NCBI GenBank assembly: GCA_017590115.1
Contig: JAGGNK010012559.1
Location: 2,959,236-3,023,235, forward strand
Length of the DNA stretch: 64,000 nt
Origin: Montifringilla adamsi
Lineage: Eukaryota; Chordata; Aves; Passeriformes; Passeridae
Direction of reading: 5' to 3'
Numbering within the stretch: the first letter of the stretch is position 1; each line of letters starts with the position of its first letter. Under the pieces are notes generated by a model that made no database searches, was not told the origin of the DNA, and worked only from the letters and a program-made list of their open reading frames with translations. Below, piece by piece: positions 21,361 to 33,491 of this stretch. Position numbers and translations under genes: made by a program.

Positions 21361-24094
21361 CCCAGCTCCTTGCCGTGGCCTCTGCACAGCGCTGGGCTCC
21401 AGCTGTGGAGCTTGCTGCCTCCCAGCCCAGCAGGGAGGCAGAAATATTCCATGGTGTGGGTCTGTGCTGCTGGCAGAGCCTCTGCCCTGTGCAGCTGTGC
21501 CCTGCTGAGACCCCTGCTCCTCCAGCACGCCTCGACTGAGCAGCATTCCTGGCACTGCACAGCCCTTACAGTAACACAGAGGAGAAATTCATTTAGCGAG
21601 GCTTAAGGTCAGATTCTGAGAGTTGGCAGTTGTGAGGTCAGAACAGAGAGTTACAGGAGGAAACAAAGCACAGATCACAGCCCTAGAGCGAGTGCAGGGC
21701 ACAGGCTGCCTCCTGAGCTCTGGCTGTGCTGCTGCAGGGCTCCATGTGGCCCATGCTGGTTATGTTTGTGGCCAGCAGAAACAGAGGCAATGCTCCTCAT
21801 GCCTTCCTCTCAGATGGGAACGCATGGGAAACCATCCCAGACCAAGTGCCACGTTTCCTTCTGGGGATGTGTGGGGAAGCAAACCTTTCTGCAGGCGTGG
21901 GGTAGCCCTGGGAGCTGTCAGCACTGACCACAGCCATCCTGGCACTGCAGCACAGCTGATGGGAGCTTCATGGCTGCACGTGGCTGGCAGGCATTGGGAC
22001 TTGCTGGCTGGGGAACTGGAACTTGACACCAAGCCAGAGCTGTCTGGCTGGAAAACTCTGGCTTGTTTGGGAAAGGTCACTGTGATGCTGCAGCACTCGA
22101 GCTGTTGGATTCTGAGCAGCTCCAAAAACCCAGCAGTAAATGGAAAGTGGGATAAGATGTCCCAGGGGCTCCTCAGCCGGTGATCTGGGCAGCCAGCACT
22201 GAGAGGGAGGGCAGGATCCACACTGCACACAGCAGGCTGAGGTGAGACAGGCTCTTGGCCAAACCCATGCGCTGAGCTGAGAGGGAGGAAGGCTGGGTGA
22301 GGATGGCAGCTCAGGGGCCTTGGGGTTTGCTGTGAGAGGGCTCAGCCCTGTCCCTGCATGGCCATGGAGAAGTGCTGGGAGGGATTGTGGCAGCAAAGCC
22401 CCTCCCGCTGCTCAGGGACAGGTCCTGCTGAGTCCCAGTCCTGCAGCAGGAGACAGCACTGCCTCCTCCCCTTCAAAGGCAAAATGCTAATTTTGAGTTA
22501 CAAATTGTCCATCAGCCCTTTTGTGTGTGTGCTCCATGCAGCACCTTTGCAAAGGGTTTGAACAGGGGTGAAAACCCCCTGTTAAGAAGGGAGGCTGCTG
22601 AAATACCTGAGTAGGTGCTGGCTGGCAGCTGCTCCAAAGCTGGGGCTGCCATCGAGGGTCCCCAGCCATCTGCAAGGGAAGAGCTTCTTTAGAATTACTA
22701 ACAGTGGCATCCTGTGTCCCCTTTGGTCCAAGCCGATGTTTGCTGAAGGATATTGGAAGAATCAGTAGAGCTGTTTCTCTTTAATCCTGTCCCAAGTGAC
22801 AGCAAAATCAAACTAAAAGGCTGTTTTTGATCATGTGCTGTTGTTTTAGGCAAGAGCCCAGTGGTGTTAACAAAGGGTTTTATCACTATGGGGGCTTATT
22901 TAGAGAATAAAATAACCCAAGGTAACAAAGCTGGATGAATTAAAAACTTAACACCATAAAAAAGTATTCTAGCCCCACGAATTCAGGGAATTTGTCTGGG
23001 CTATCCCACTCCTCCTTGAGACCAGTGACACTGCCAGCCAGCACTGTCCTTCCCTCTGGGGCTGTCCAGTACTTGGTTGCTGGATTTACCCTTTCTAGGA
23101 AAGGTTTTAGGGCAGGCAGATAGTGGCTTTTGGCAGGGATGCAGCATTGTGTGGCTGCTGGGGGTTCAAAGAGCCAGGATACCAATTGTCACTGCTTGTG
23201 GTTTGACTTTTATTTGATGAGTCAAGGGATATAAATAAATGGGCTGTGTTTGCAGGGGTGATGCTTCTGCATCTCTGACTGCCATGAACAAGGGCTGGGG
23301 GGAGGAATAGTGGGTAGGGATGTTTCTGAGAATCTTCTTCAGTCTTTGCTCTCCTTTCCTGGCAAGATCAGCACCGCTGCTCTCTAATCTAATCAGACCC
23401 AGGGAAACAGGATTTGTCTGACCACTTAGATACCCACCAGCAGAGTAAATACCAGACGTGTTCTGTGAGAATGGCAAAAGCTATTCCAGCCCCTTTCAGT
23501 GCAGAGATGAGATCTCTGGAACCTGCACCTCTCCCTGCTTTGGGCTGCTGCTCCAAATTCCACCACTGCTGGCCTTGAGCAAGACTCTGCAGGTGGGTTC
23601 ATCAATACAGAGCAGGATCTGTACATGGGGAACTCAGGGTTTGTGCAGCCCCTTCCTTCTCATGAGCATTTATGGGTGTCTTCCAAAGTGTTTTCCTTTA
23701 CGATTCTTGATTAGTAGATAAAAGGCCATTTCTTCTTTTAATGGATTCTCTGATGTTAATGGTCTCCCTCCAATCAGATTAATGTGTTTTGGCCCATTTT
23801 ACTCTAATGGAGGATGATTGAGGAATATCTGGTTCACAGCTGGCTCCTTGCACTCTCACTGTGCTGAGCTGCTGCCACTGAGACACTGCAGGGAAACAAA
23901 AAACCGAAAAAAGGCTGGAGGAGTTCAGCCCCTCCCTTCACAGGGGCTCCAGCACTCCCTCCTGCCAACCCCTTCTGGGCTGTGGCCACATCCTGGGGCC
24001 ATCCCAAGAAGAACACAGAGGGTAGGGGGAAGGCTGTGCAGGGGCTGTGCTCACCCCTCTGAGCTCCTGGGGCAGCTGGTGCTGCAGCCACTGA

Positions 24095-24535
24095 CCTGCC
24101 CTCCTGCCTGATCCTGCCCTCCTGGTAATCCCTGCCTGCTCCTGCCCTCCCTGCCTGCCTGATCCTGCACTCCTGCCTGATCCTGCCCCCCTGCCTGATC
24201 CTGCCCTCCTGCCTGCTCCTGCCCTCCCTGCCTGCCTGATCCTGCCCTCCTGGTAATGCCTGCCTACTCCTGCCCTCCTGGTAATCCCTGCCTGCTCCTG
24301 CCCTCCCTGCCTGCCTGATCCTGCCCTCCTGCCTGATCCTGCCCTCCTGCCTGCTCCTGCCCTCCCTGCCTGCCTGATCCTGCCCTCCTGGTAATGCCTG
24401 CCTACTCCTGCCCTCCTGGTAATCCCTGCCTGCTCCTGCCCTCCTGCCTGCTCCTGCCCTCCTGGTAATCTCTGCCTGCTCCTGCCCTCCTGCCTGATCC
24501 TGCCCTCCTGGTAATCCCTGCCTGGTCTTGCCCTC
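24095..24535. repeat. 18/28-bp minisatellite (CTGCCTGATCCTGCCCTC)
   Basis: An 18-base unit alternates with longer units containing TGGTAATCCCTGCCTGCTCC. Higher-order repeats of about 110 bases are visible. The - strand frame reads as QEGRIRQ repeats and is not a protein. Confidence 0.95.
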
Positions 24536-26377
24536 CCTGTCAGCCTCTGCCATGTGCCATGGACAAGGGCAAAGCAAAGCTCTGGAGTGCTGGATAATCA
24601 GAGCTATTAGATGCACTCGTGTGTGCAAGAGGGTGTGAAATGCAGACGGCTGGAGGACCCTGGGGAGCAGGAGAGAACAAGTGGGGACGTGCCATGCCTC
24701 TGCTGAGGCCAGGATGGAGCACTGGCTGTGGTTGCTGGCCTGGGGGTTCTGGGGTCCCTGAGCCCATCTGACTTGCACAGAGCAACTCCCCAGGCTGTGG
24801 TTGGTCCCATTGTATTAACAAGGTACCACTTCTGCATTTTAAGTGTGGGCTCCTTGATGTCATCCTGCCTCTAAATGATCCTGGAAATGCATTGTCTACT
24901 TAACTACTTTTTAATTAAAAGTCAGGGATATTAGAAAAGAGAAATCAATTCTTGTCACAATTAAGACTTGGTTTGAACAATTGCAGCATGTTTCAGTGAA
25001 GGATCCTCTCTGGGCTTATTGATCTGTATTGTCATAATGTCTAGGTTATTGCCACGGCTCAGACAGTCTTAAATGAATATTTCAGCTGAATTATGTATGT
25101 TATCTGGCAGGCAGAGGAGCTGCCTGCTGCCACTCAGAGCTTGCAGGGCTCCCCTGGCCCAAATTTCTGCTGACTGAGGCCTGGGCTGGGATGAGCACCT
25201 TCTCTTCTATAGTGTCAGGCTCCTCTGTGAGCCTGGTGATTGTGCCAAGGGCCTAGTGACTGCTTGGGCAAGTCAGGCAGTCTCAGGGTTTGCAGCCCCA
25301 GGAAATTCTCGAAGCTTGGAGGCAGCCACAGGGCAGCCAGTGGCACCAGCTGAGCAGAACTGCACCTGCAATGCTGCATCTCCCTGCTAACAGGAGCTGC
25401 AGGAGGGCAGGTGAGCACAGGGGCTGAGCCCTCCCCACAGCTGGCTGTGGCTCCCCCAGCCATGGAAGTCTCTGTCTTCCCCTCCTTCTCCCTTTCCCTC
25501 TCTTTCTCTTCCTCCCTCTCCCTCTGCAGAGAGGGGCTGGTGGGAGGTCTCCAGCACTCTCCAATGTGAAGTGACAGGAGAGTAGGAGGCTGATTAATCA
25601 AAACCTAATATGATGAAGGACCTTTTTAAAGGTAAAAGATGTCCCAAAAAGATGGTTTGTCTGCCCTTTAAAAGTTCTTGAAAACTAGAGGGTCTTGGAG
25701 GAAAGAAAATTGATTTTTCATGGTTCCTCTTGTACCTTGGGGCAGAAAGCAAATTCAAAGGGGCCCTGCCATGAAAGGTTAGAGTCTGCTGCTGTGGCTG
25801 ATAATGAGATCTCTCAGAGATAAATCAAAACACCTGGACTTCACCACGGAGCAGCTACTGGTTTAACCCAAGACCTGGAATCAGGAAGAAGAGAGGGCAC
25901 ATGTTAAACCTTGCCTGCTGTGGAAGCAGAGGTGGCAGCAGCAATGCTGTAGCTCCTGTGATGTTGGTGCCAGAGCTGTTCCCTCCTGCCTGGTGGTGCC
26001 TGGCACATCCAGCCCCTCTCCACAGTTTGTGCAGAGCCTCTGGCCCCCACCAATGTACTTTTCACATCATCACTGCTCCCTTGCATGCAGTGGCACATCA
26101 GCCAGCAGCTGCTGCTGTGCTCCCTTGTCCCTGTGCTCCCCCCAGTCCTGTGAGCTGCATCCCCCAGACTTGGGGGCTGGGGAAGGAAAACCCTGCTGGC
26201 CTTGACAACACCCCTTGTTAATCAATGGCCGTGGCTTCCAGGGCTGCAGCCCACTAGATCCCATTTACTTTGTGCTAAGTAGGATTCACATAATAACTTC
26301 TGGCTCATATTAACGCTTTTAATCTGCAGACCTCAGAAAGAGATGAGGCAGAGAAAACCGGGAGAGAGATGCTCAGG

Positions 26378-26379
<2 letters not shown>

Positions 26380-26406
<27 letters not shown>
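26380..26406 (+). repeat. Poly(A) tract
   Basis: A run of more than 25 A residues followed by an A/G-rich stretch; a retroposon tail or simple repeat. No recognisable element precedes it. Confidence 0.9.
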
Positions 26407-26414
<8 letters not shown>

Positions 26415-27689
26415 GAAGCAGAGAAAAGTGAGTAGGATGAACTCTTTACCTCTCTATCCCATTAGCATGTTTGCCATGGATTGCAGAATCCTGTTAGGCA
26501 CAGGCAGCCTGCAGATCTCGAGGCAGTGCAGAGCCTGCGGTGTCAGTGGTGGCTCTGGCTCTGCAGCAGTGGCAGGGCTCTCCTCGAATGCTGGCTGCCC
26601 TCAGGGTGCTGGGGAGGGCTCCAGCACAGCCTGCCCCTGGCTCCAAGTGCCTCCCCCTCACTGGGACTCCCCAGCTCCGATATTTGTTGCTCTTTGTTTT
26701 GGGTTCAGTGACCCTCAGGCTCTGTGTTCGTGTTTTTGCTGTTTGACTAATTGGAGAAGTGTCTAATCCTCTTCTCCACCGATGTCACTGTTATGCAGCC
26801 TGTGATTAAACATGCTGTCAGCTGCTGCTGTTTACAGATAACAACGCTGCTTTCTCTCATTCCTACACTATCAGGCTCATTAGGAAGGTTTATGGATAAA
26901 TTAGTCAGTCTGGGATTGAATAATGTCTGAAATGTCCTCAGTTCCACTGAGGAACTGCATCTTCCTGGGCAGCCAAATGTGACAGTGACCTGAACCATTG
27001 CATGGGGCACAGGCCCAGCCCCACAGCAGGGTGACCACCAGATCTGGAGCCTCGTTGCTGTTCCCATGTGGGCTCACTTCAAGGAGACTCTTCCAGGGGT
27101 GAGCCCCCACTTCTGGTACCAGGCTGGAGACAGCAGTAAGTGTCTGGTTGATAAAATCCTCTCTGATGCTTCATTACAGCAGATTCTGCAATACACATGA
27201 AAAGAGGCTCTTTTCCCACTCTTATTGCATGAAACACTCATACATTTCCAGAGAAGGTTCCTGGTGGGCTTGGTGCCTGGCTGTTCAATACAGCAGGAAC
27301 AAACTGCAGCTGCAGATGGGAACAGGTTGTTTCTGCCATTTGTTATTTTTTTCCCTAATTATGATGCAGATTGGATGCTCTCTCCAGCATTCCCTCCCTT
27401 CTGTTTATTCAAGCAGGATTTTGTGAACCTATACACCATTTTCTCTCTGGCCTGGAGTGTCCCATTAGAATAGAGCAGAATTTATTGCTCCCCTGAGCTG
27501 CATCCCTTTCCCCAGTCCCCTTCCACCACTGGCCAGCGCTGAGCTGGGATGGGGGCAGGCTGGGATGTGAGGATCCCCCTCTCCATGCTCAGCACAGGGC
27601 TGGCAGGACCCCATGAGGGTATCCTGGGGGATGGTGTGGCTGGCAGCTGGCAGTCTCTCTCTTCTCGGGATCTCCTCTGGTCAAGATGA

Positions 27690-28160
27690 CCCTGAAATGT
27701 ATCAAAAGTCTCTTTTCCCCAACCCAGCTGTCGAAGAAGGAGTCAGACAACTTTGGCTGTCATTCTCAAGGTTGTTTATTATTTCTTATCTAAAACATTT
27801 TCTGTCTGGCCTGCTGAGGTCTGTTCTGCAGGTCAGTCTGAGGCACACTGCCCTCCCATGGGGCTGGCATTGTCTTTTATACTATAACCTACGTATTTGA
27901 TATTTACAGTTATGTTCCAATACCTATCACCTATCTTAGACAGTGACTTGCTACTTTACACCAATCCCAGAGTGCCACCATCACCAAGAAGATGGAAGCT
28001 AGGAAGAAGAAGGAAGAACAGGACAATGCCCAAATCCCACCATCTTGCCTCCTAAACCCCTATAGTAAAAATCTTCAAAATTCCACTTTTCACCCAGTGA
28101 CAACTACTGTTATGCTACTTAAACTTTTGTGACTTGTAATTCTTCATGCAAGGTTGGTAA
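27690..28160 (-). mobile_element. Solo LTR (- orientation)
   Basis: On - the order is TATA-like TATAAAAG (27882-27875) and then, about 95 bases later, AATAAA (27780-27775), as in an LTR promoter and poly(A) site. The sequence is AT-richer than its flanks and has no coding capacity. End points are approximate. Confidence 0.55.
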
Positions 28161-31100
28161 TTTGCTCCATGGGTTAAAGATCGAAATCCCAAGTGTCTTT
28201 GGCTTCCTGCCAGGGTCTCCGAGCGAGCCCCTGCCAGGATTTTGAGCCGTCCAGGGCACCCAGAGGGATCTCCTGGGTTCCAACACTCTCTCTCCAGGGC
28301 CGCATCTCGCCCTGGCAGGGCGGCAGCAGGAGCAGAGGCACTGCAGGCATTGAAAGCTGTCCTGCTCTCTGCTGAGCAGTGAGCAAACTGTAATTACTGG
28401 AGAGCTTTCAGGGAGCTGGACACACCATGCTGGTGCCTTATTTAGAGTCTGCCCAAGTGCTGAGTCCTGGAGTGCCAAATGCATCTATGAATTAGCCACA
28501 GCTGGATTAAATTGCTAATTATAATTTGCAAAGTGTGTTCCCTTCTTCTGTCATGGACGAATGAAAAAGACTCACTCTGCATGACCTCCCCATCACCCTC
28601 ACCCTGTGACTGGGGGGGATAATTGGTGAATGTCTTGTGGTGATTGAGTGACCAAGTGAGTCCTGAAGTGTCTTTCCTCATCAGTGTGTCACACAAGTTG
28701 CATTTCTGATTTGCCTGATGAGTAAGAGCCAGAGCAGCATCACTCCAGGGAAATCCACAGCAGTTCAGTGCCCTCGTTGTTGTTGAGGGGCATTTACTGC
28801 CACATTATTGAGAGGCCAAGAAAGTTAGAAATCTTGGTAAAGCATTTTAAATGGTGATCAGCACAAAGATATAAACATGAAAAAGCTCTTAATAAATAGA
28901 GGAAATACCATGAAACTGGGGAATCCAGGCCCAAGGTGCATTGGCACTTTGGGGTCTCCTTTTAGGGTACATAGGGATGTTCTCCTCAGGAGCAGTGTGA
29001 ACCAGACTGGCACACTCTTAGTCTTCAAATTAACCAAGGTTTGGGTGCAGGTTCAGTGCAGTGCAGCTTGGAGCTGCTGAGGGAGGTCTGGGAAGCACTC
29101 AAGCTGTGGAGGGAGCCTGGCACCACGGCAGGCACTGGCCCTTGCTGTGGCCACTCTGGAGCTTCTTCCCTGGCACTCACCTCAGAACCACACAACCAGC
29201 AGGACCAGCCTGTCTAAAACACCTCTGACAATGAGTGATGGCCACATGCTACAGATCCCTCTGTGAAACATAACCAGCCTGCTGCAAGACCATTTCTGAT
29301 GTGACTGAAAATGAAAATCCTGGTGACAGCACTTCAAACAGAACTGCTGCAAATCTCTGTAAGTGGTTTTAATGAAACCAGCCAGGAAGAGAAGGAGAGC
29401 AAATCAAAGGTAGGACAACTTCTTTGTTCAAATTACTGTAACTGGTATCAAAATTATGTTGGTGGTTGTTTGCACCATTATACTTGAGGTACATCCTCAT
29501 TTCTCCCTCAGTTCTCAGAGGTTCACCCAGCTGAGCTCTCACTCTGCACCTCTGCCTCTGGAGCAGAGCAAGTGAAGCCACAGCAGAGGGGCAGGCTGAG
29601 GAGAAGGAGCCTGTGGGGTGCTGCCATCCTGCCCTGTGCCCAGCACCACCAGCAAAACATCTCTGAGGGGCAGGACCTGCCTCCTCCATGAGCCTTCCCA
29701 CCACTCCCAGGGGAGCAGATCCCACACACAACTCCTGAGCTCAGGGCCTCCGTGTGCCCTTCAGGCTCTGTCACCAGGCTGTGACATCTGGATCCCTCCT
29801 GTCTGGCTCTAATTAGCAGCGTGTGGTAATTTGTCTCTGCTTGAGTAGGAACTTAACACCGAGTGCATCCGTGCCCCAGCCAAAGGCAGGGTTCATACTG
29901 ATGATGACAGAACAGGGTATGACTTACATAAGTGTAATGATGTTATGCTGCCTGGAGCTCTGGATTTTCTCAGCCTATGATAAATGTGAGGCATTTAAAA
30001 AAATTAGACACTCTATTTTACATTATTTTCTAGAACGTGGATATCTGTGGGCTGTCTGGAAATCCATTAGCAAGAAACGTAAAGATGCTTAAAGGCATTT
30101 ACCCAGATTAGCTGTGTTTATGCAGTCAAGGATCTTTTATGTGATTACCTTAAAAGCTAAAGAAATGCTGCAAAACATTATAGTGCAGGCATTGTGAGGC
30201 AAAGAGTACAGATCTGACAGAAAGACAGAGCTGTTAAAAAACAAGTGCACAGCTCTGGTAGCTTTATATTTGCAGACAAACATCCCAGAAGGTAGAAGGG
30301 TTTTCCCTTTGCAGCCCTGAGGCTGGGCTGTGCAGCTTTGAGCATGAGATTTATGAGGAAGCTTTACATTAACTTCCATTTTCACTGTGATTTCTGCCAG
30401 TTAGCAGGAGGGGATGAGCAGGGACGGGCCAGCTCTGGCTGTGAGGGAGCACTGTGCCCCTGGAAGCAGTGTCTGAGCCCTGGGATCAGCTGGGGGGGCA
30501 GACTGGTGAGGTGCCACTGGGACCTGATTGTCTGAGCCACTTTCCTCTGCGGGAAATTCCCTAATGCCAGGCACACCTGTGCTGTACTCCTGCTGCTTCC
30601 TCTGCTCTGGCTCTGCCCTTGTCACAGCAGAAGTCCTGGAGTGTGTTTGTGTGACATGCCAAAAACAGTACAAAACCACAGAAATTTTTGGTTTTATTGT
30701 ATAATAATACTTGCAAGTGTGGAAGAGAAAGGAGAGGTGCAAAAGCTTCCATGAGGTTTCTGTCTGCTCCAGCTTTTGTCAAGGATTGCTCCTTCAGCTG
30801 TACATTGAGGCCCACATCCTCATGGCTCCTTTGTCCTTTAGCACAAAAAGTAATTTGTCAGCAAAAGAAGTAAAGTTTTGTTTTTCAGTACAGATCTGGC
30901 TGTCCTCCCACTGAGACTTTCAACTCTCTTTATCTCAGGAATTGATGGTCTTGGTTTCTGATTCTCTTTCCTTGGTGTTTGTATTGATTTTTTTTTTTTT
31001 TTCCAGGAGGGTTATTTTCACTGTGGTGTCAAAACTATCTTTCTGTCTCCACTTACAGCAGGTAATAGCTCAGCTTGGCCAATTACACATTTTCTGGGCT

Positions 31101-33467
31101 AGCCCTGCTCTTTGCACAAGTTTCCCTGACAATCTGGAGCCTGGCTGACCCGATGCCTTTGCTTTCCCTTTGCTCTTGTCTCTGCAGGCTCCAGGCAGGA
31201 GTGGGGAAGGGCAGCAGCCCCAGAGGTGGATGTGAGCAGCAGAGGTGACCAGACAACCTGGTGTTCCTCTTCCTTCACCTGCAAATACTGGCCCCTTGTT
31301 GTGCCCCTCAAGGAGCTGGTGGGCTGTGCCATCCCAGGGACTGCATCCCTCCATCCTGTCCCTGGTGTGGCTTGGGCTTGTGAGGAAATGCAGAAGAAAC
31401 TATTAAAGGCTGCTCTGTTTCTCTGTTTTCTTCACACCAGCCATGACTTTGTCATCTGCTGCTGCTGAAACAAAATTCATGAGATCATTTTCCCAAAGCA
31501 TGATACTTAAAATCTTAATTAAAATACCTCTGGCTGTTCAAGATTTTATAAGTGCTCGGAATAATATTTCAGATAAATGGATAAGCTGTGTGCTTTTAAC
31601 ATGACAGACTCTTCTTCTAGTAAAACGTATCTAACATCAAATCCTCCATATACTTCCAAAATCCTCTTCCCTGCTTGGCTCCTCAGTGGCAGGAAAGTGT
31701 ACGTGCCTGTGGAGCTTGGTGGTGAATGGAGCTGTCCCAGGGGTCTGGATTGATTTGCTTCATGATATTGATACCTTCCACTGTCCCAGCAGCAAGACCC
31801 AGTGTGTGAATACTAAAAGGGAGCTGCTGTGCCTGGAGGCAGGCAAGCCAGATCCTGCATATTACACTGTGAGAGTTGTGTGTCATATTAGAGCAATCTG
31901 CCTTTAAAGGGCATCTTTCAAGCACAAACTAGCTTTTTCCCACACTTGACTGATCACACAAATAACTGTGATTAAAGGTCAAGTGCCTGGGTTTTTCTAT
32001 TTTACTCCTTAAAAATTTATATGTGAAAGAAAACCTAGAAGTTAACATAGCATGAAATTGTTATGCAGTTCTAAGCCTTTAACGACAACTAAATATCACT
32101 TTTCTTCCTGGGTGGCTTGAGAAATCTTCAGTAATAACGGGTCACTTCTTTTGGTTTCCACTTGAGGAAGATTATAAATAAACCCTGTCTTTTGCTTCCC
32201 TGCTCTGTAACATGAAGGAGGGAAGGTTTTGATGGTATGAACACGTGCCCCCAGTCAGCACGGCTGTTCCTGGTCTCACCAGGAGCTCCTGGGCTGCAGG
32301 TGCAGGGCAGGAGGGGCTGCAGGGCTGGTGCAGCAGCACACACAGCACTGATCCACGCTGAGCTGTCCTAGATGGGAAGAACATTGATAAACGGATGGGG
32401 ACTTTCTCCCCAGTAAAGTTAACACAGAGAGGAAAGGTAATGACCGTGCTTGCAAAAGAGCTGAGAAATGGAGAGCTGGGAACATCCTCTGGTTCCATGT
32501 GTCCGGCTGGGTTTGGCCTGAGCTCCAGCACCAATTCCTGTGAGCATGGGCTACCAGAGCCTGGCTGGGCTGTGCTGGATGGAGGCTCAATGCTTTTACT
32601 TCACACCTGCAATATTTTACATCTGACACATAGTCACAGCAAAAAAAGAACAACCCACAGGAATAAATGTTTGCTTTGGTATCGCAGTATCCGCCATCAG
32701 GGGGAAAACTGGCAGGCATTCAGCCTGACTCAACTCTGCAAGAACCTGCAAGACCTACAATTAGTAATAATCAAACCTCGTTGAGTTCCTTCCCCGATGC
32801 AGGAGGCTGGTGGCAAATACCTTGGCTTTGGTGAGCCAGGAATTGAAGAATTGCCTCCCCCAGCCCCGGCAGCCCCGCAGCCACAGCACTGTCCTGGCGT
32901 GGCTCTGGCAGGACTGACCCTGCCCGGGCTACCTTTCCTGGGGTTTCTCTCTGGGCATTTTGGCTTTCACAGCAGCTGCTGGGCTTGGAGGACCTCGACA
33001 TGAAGCCGGGAATAAAATTTCAAGACAGAAAGGCAGGACAGAGGGCTTGACAAAACTGACATTCCCGGGCATCGGCTGCAGCCAGGGCAGGGATGAGACT
33101 GCCCCGCTGCTGCCCCGGGCCCTGAGGGGATGAGGGGGCAAAGCGCTGCTGATTGCGGCCGCAGCATCTCGGCATCAGCGAGGGCTGCCCGTGCTCTGGG
33201 CAGCAGTTCCAGCAGCACAAAGCTCAGCTCGGCCCCGTGTTCCCTCAGGAGCCCGCACGGTGCCAGAGCACGGTGCCAGAGCCCGCTGCCCGACCCTGGC
33301 GCCCGAGCCCTCAGCGGGTCCGCCCTCCCTCAGCCGGCTCCAGAGTGACCGCCCCCCTCCCTGGCCTCGCCCACTTTCGCACCGCCCCTGCCGCCCATTG
33401 GCCGCGCGGGCCGAGGCCCCGCCCCGGCGGCGGCGGTTGGCGCGCAGCGGCGGGGGCGGGGCGCGGA

Positions 33468-33472
33468 NNNNN
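33468..33472. other. Assembly gap (5 N)
   Basis: Five N bases in the GC-rich island. The true gap size is unknown; the gap sits where the start codon and signal peptide of EPHA10 should be. Confidence 0.98.
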
Positions 33473-33491
33473 CGCGCCGCCGCCGAGCAGG
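33473..33491 (+). CDS. EPHA10: EPHA10 exon 1, 3' end only
   Basis: After the N gap, CGCGCCGCCGCCGAGCAGG leads to a donor GTGAGC at 33492. It encodes RAAAEQ and one base of the next codon; joined to exon 2 this gives [13 protein letters not shown], matching the signal-peptide end of human EPHA10 (...TAEEVILLDSK). Phase 1 fits exon 2. Inferred, since the start codon is not visible. Confidence 0.6.

Larger units (their letters stand above)
11200..33100. other. 22 kb YRDC-EPHA10 intergenic region without supported genes
   Basis: I see no conserved domain, splice-consistent exon set or RNA gene here. Long open frames at 16177-17019 (+), 20734-21555 (-) and 23834-24778 (-) are low-complexity; the latter two run through minisatellites. 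In human the MANEAL gene lies in this interval; no MANEAL-like exon was recognised. The rest is unique-looking sequence alternating between GC-rich (12000-13400) and AT-rich blocks rich in TAATTA (about 13985-14040, 19015-19240, 20190-20700). Confidence 0.6.

Noticed and set aside
20734..21555. 273-codon open frame on -
   Set aside because: Translation of the 30-34-bp minisatellite; parallel frames are open on both strands, as expected for such arrays.
23834..24778. 314-codon open frame on -
   Set aside because: Translation of a minisatellite (QEGRIRQ repeats).
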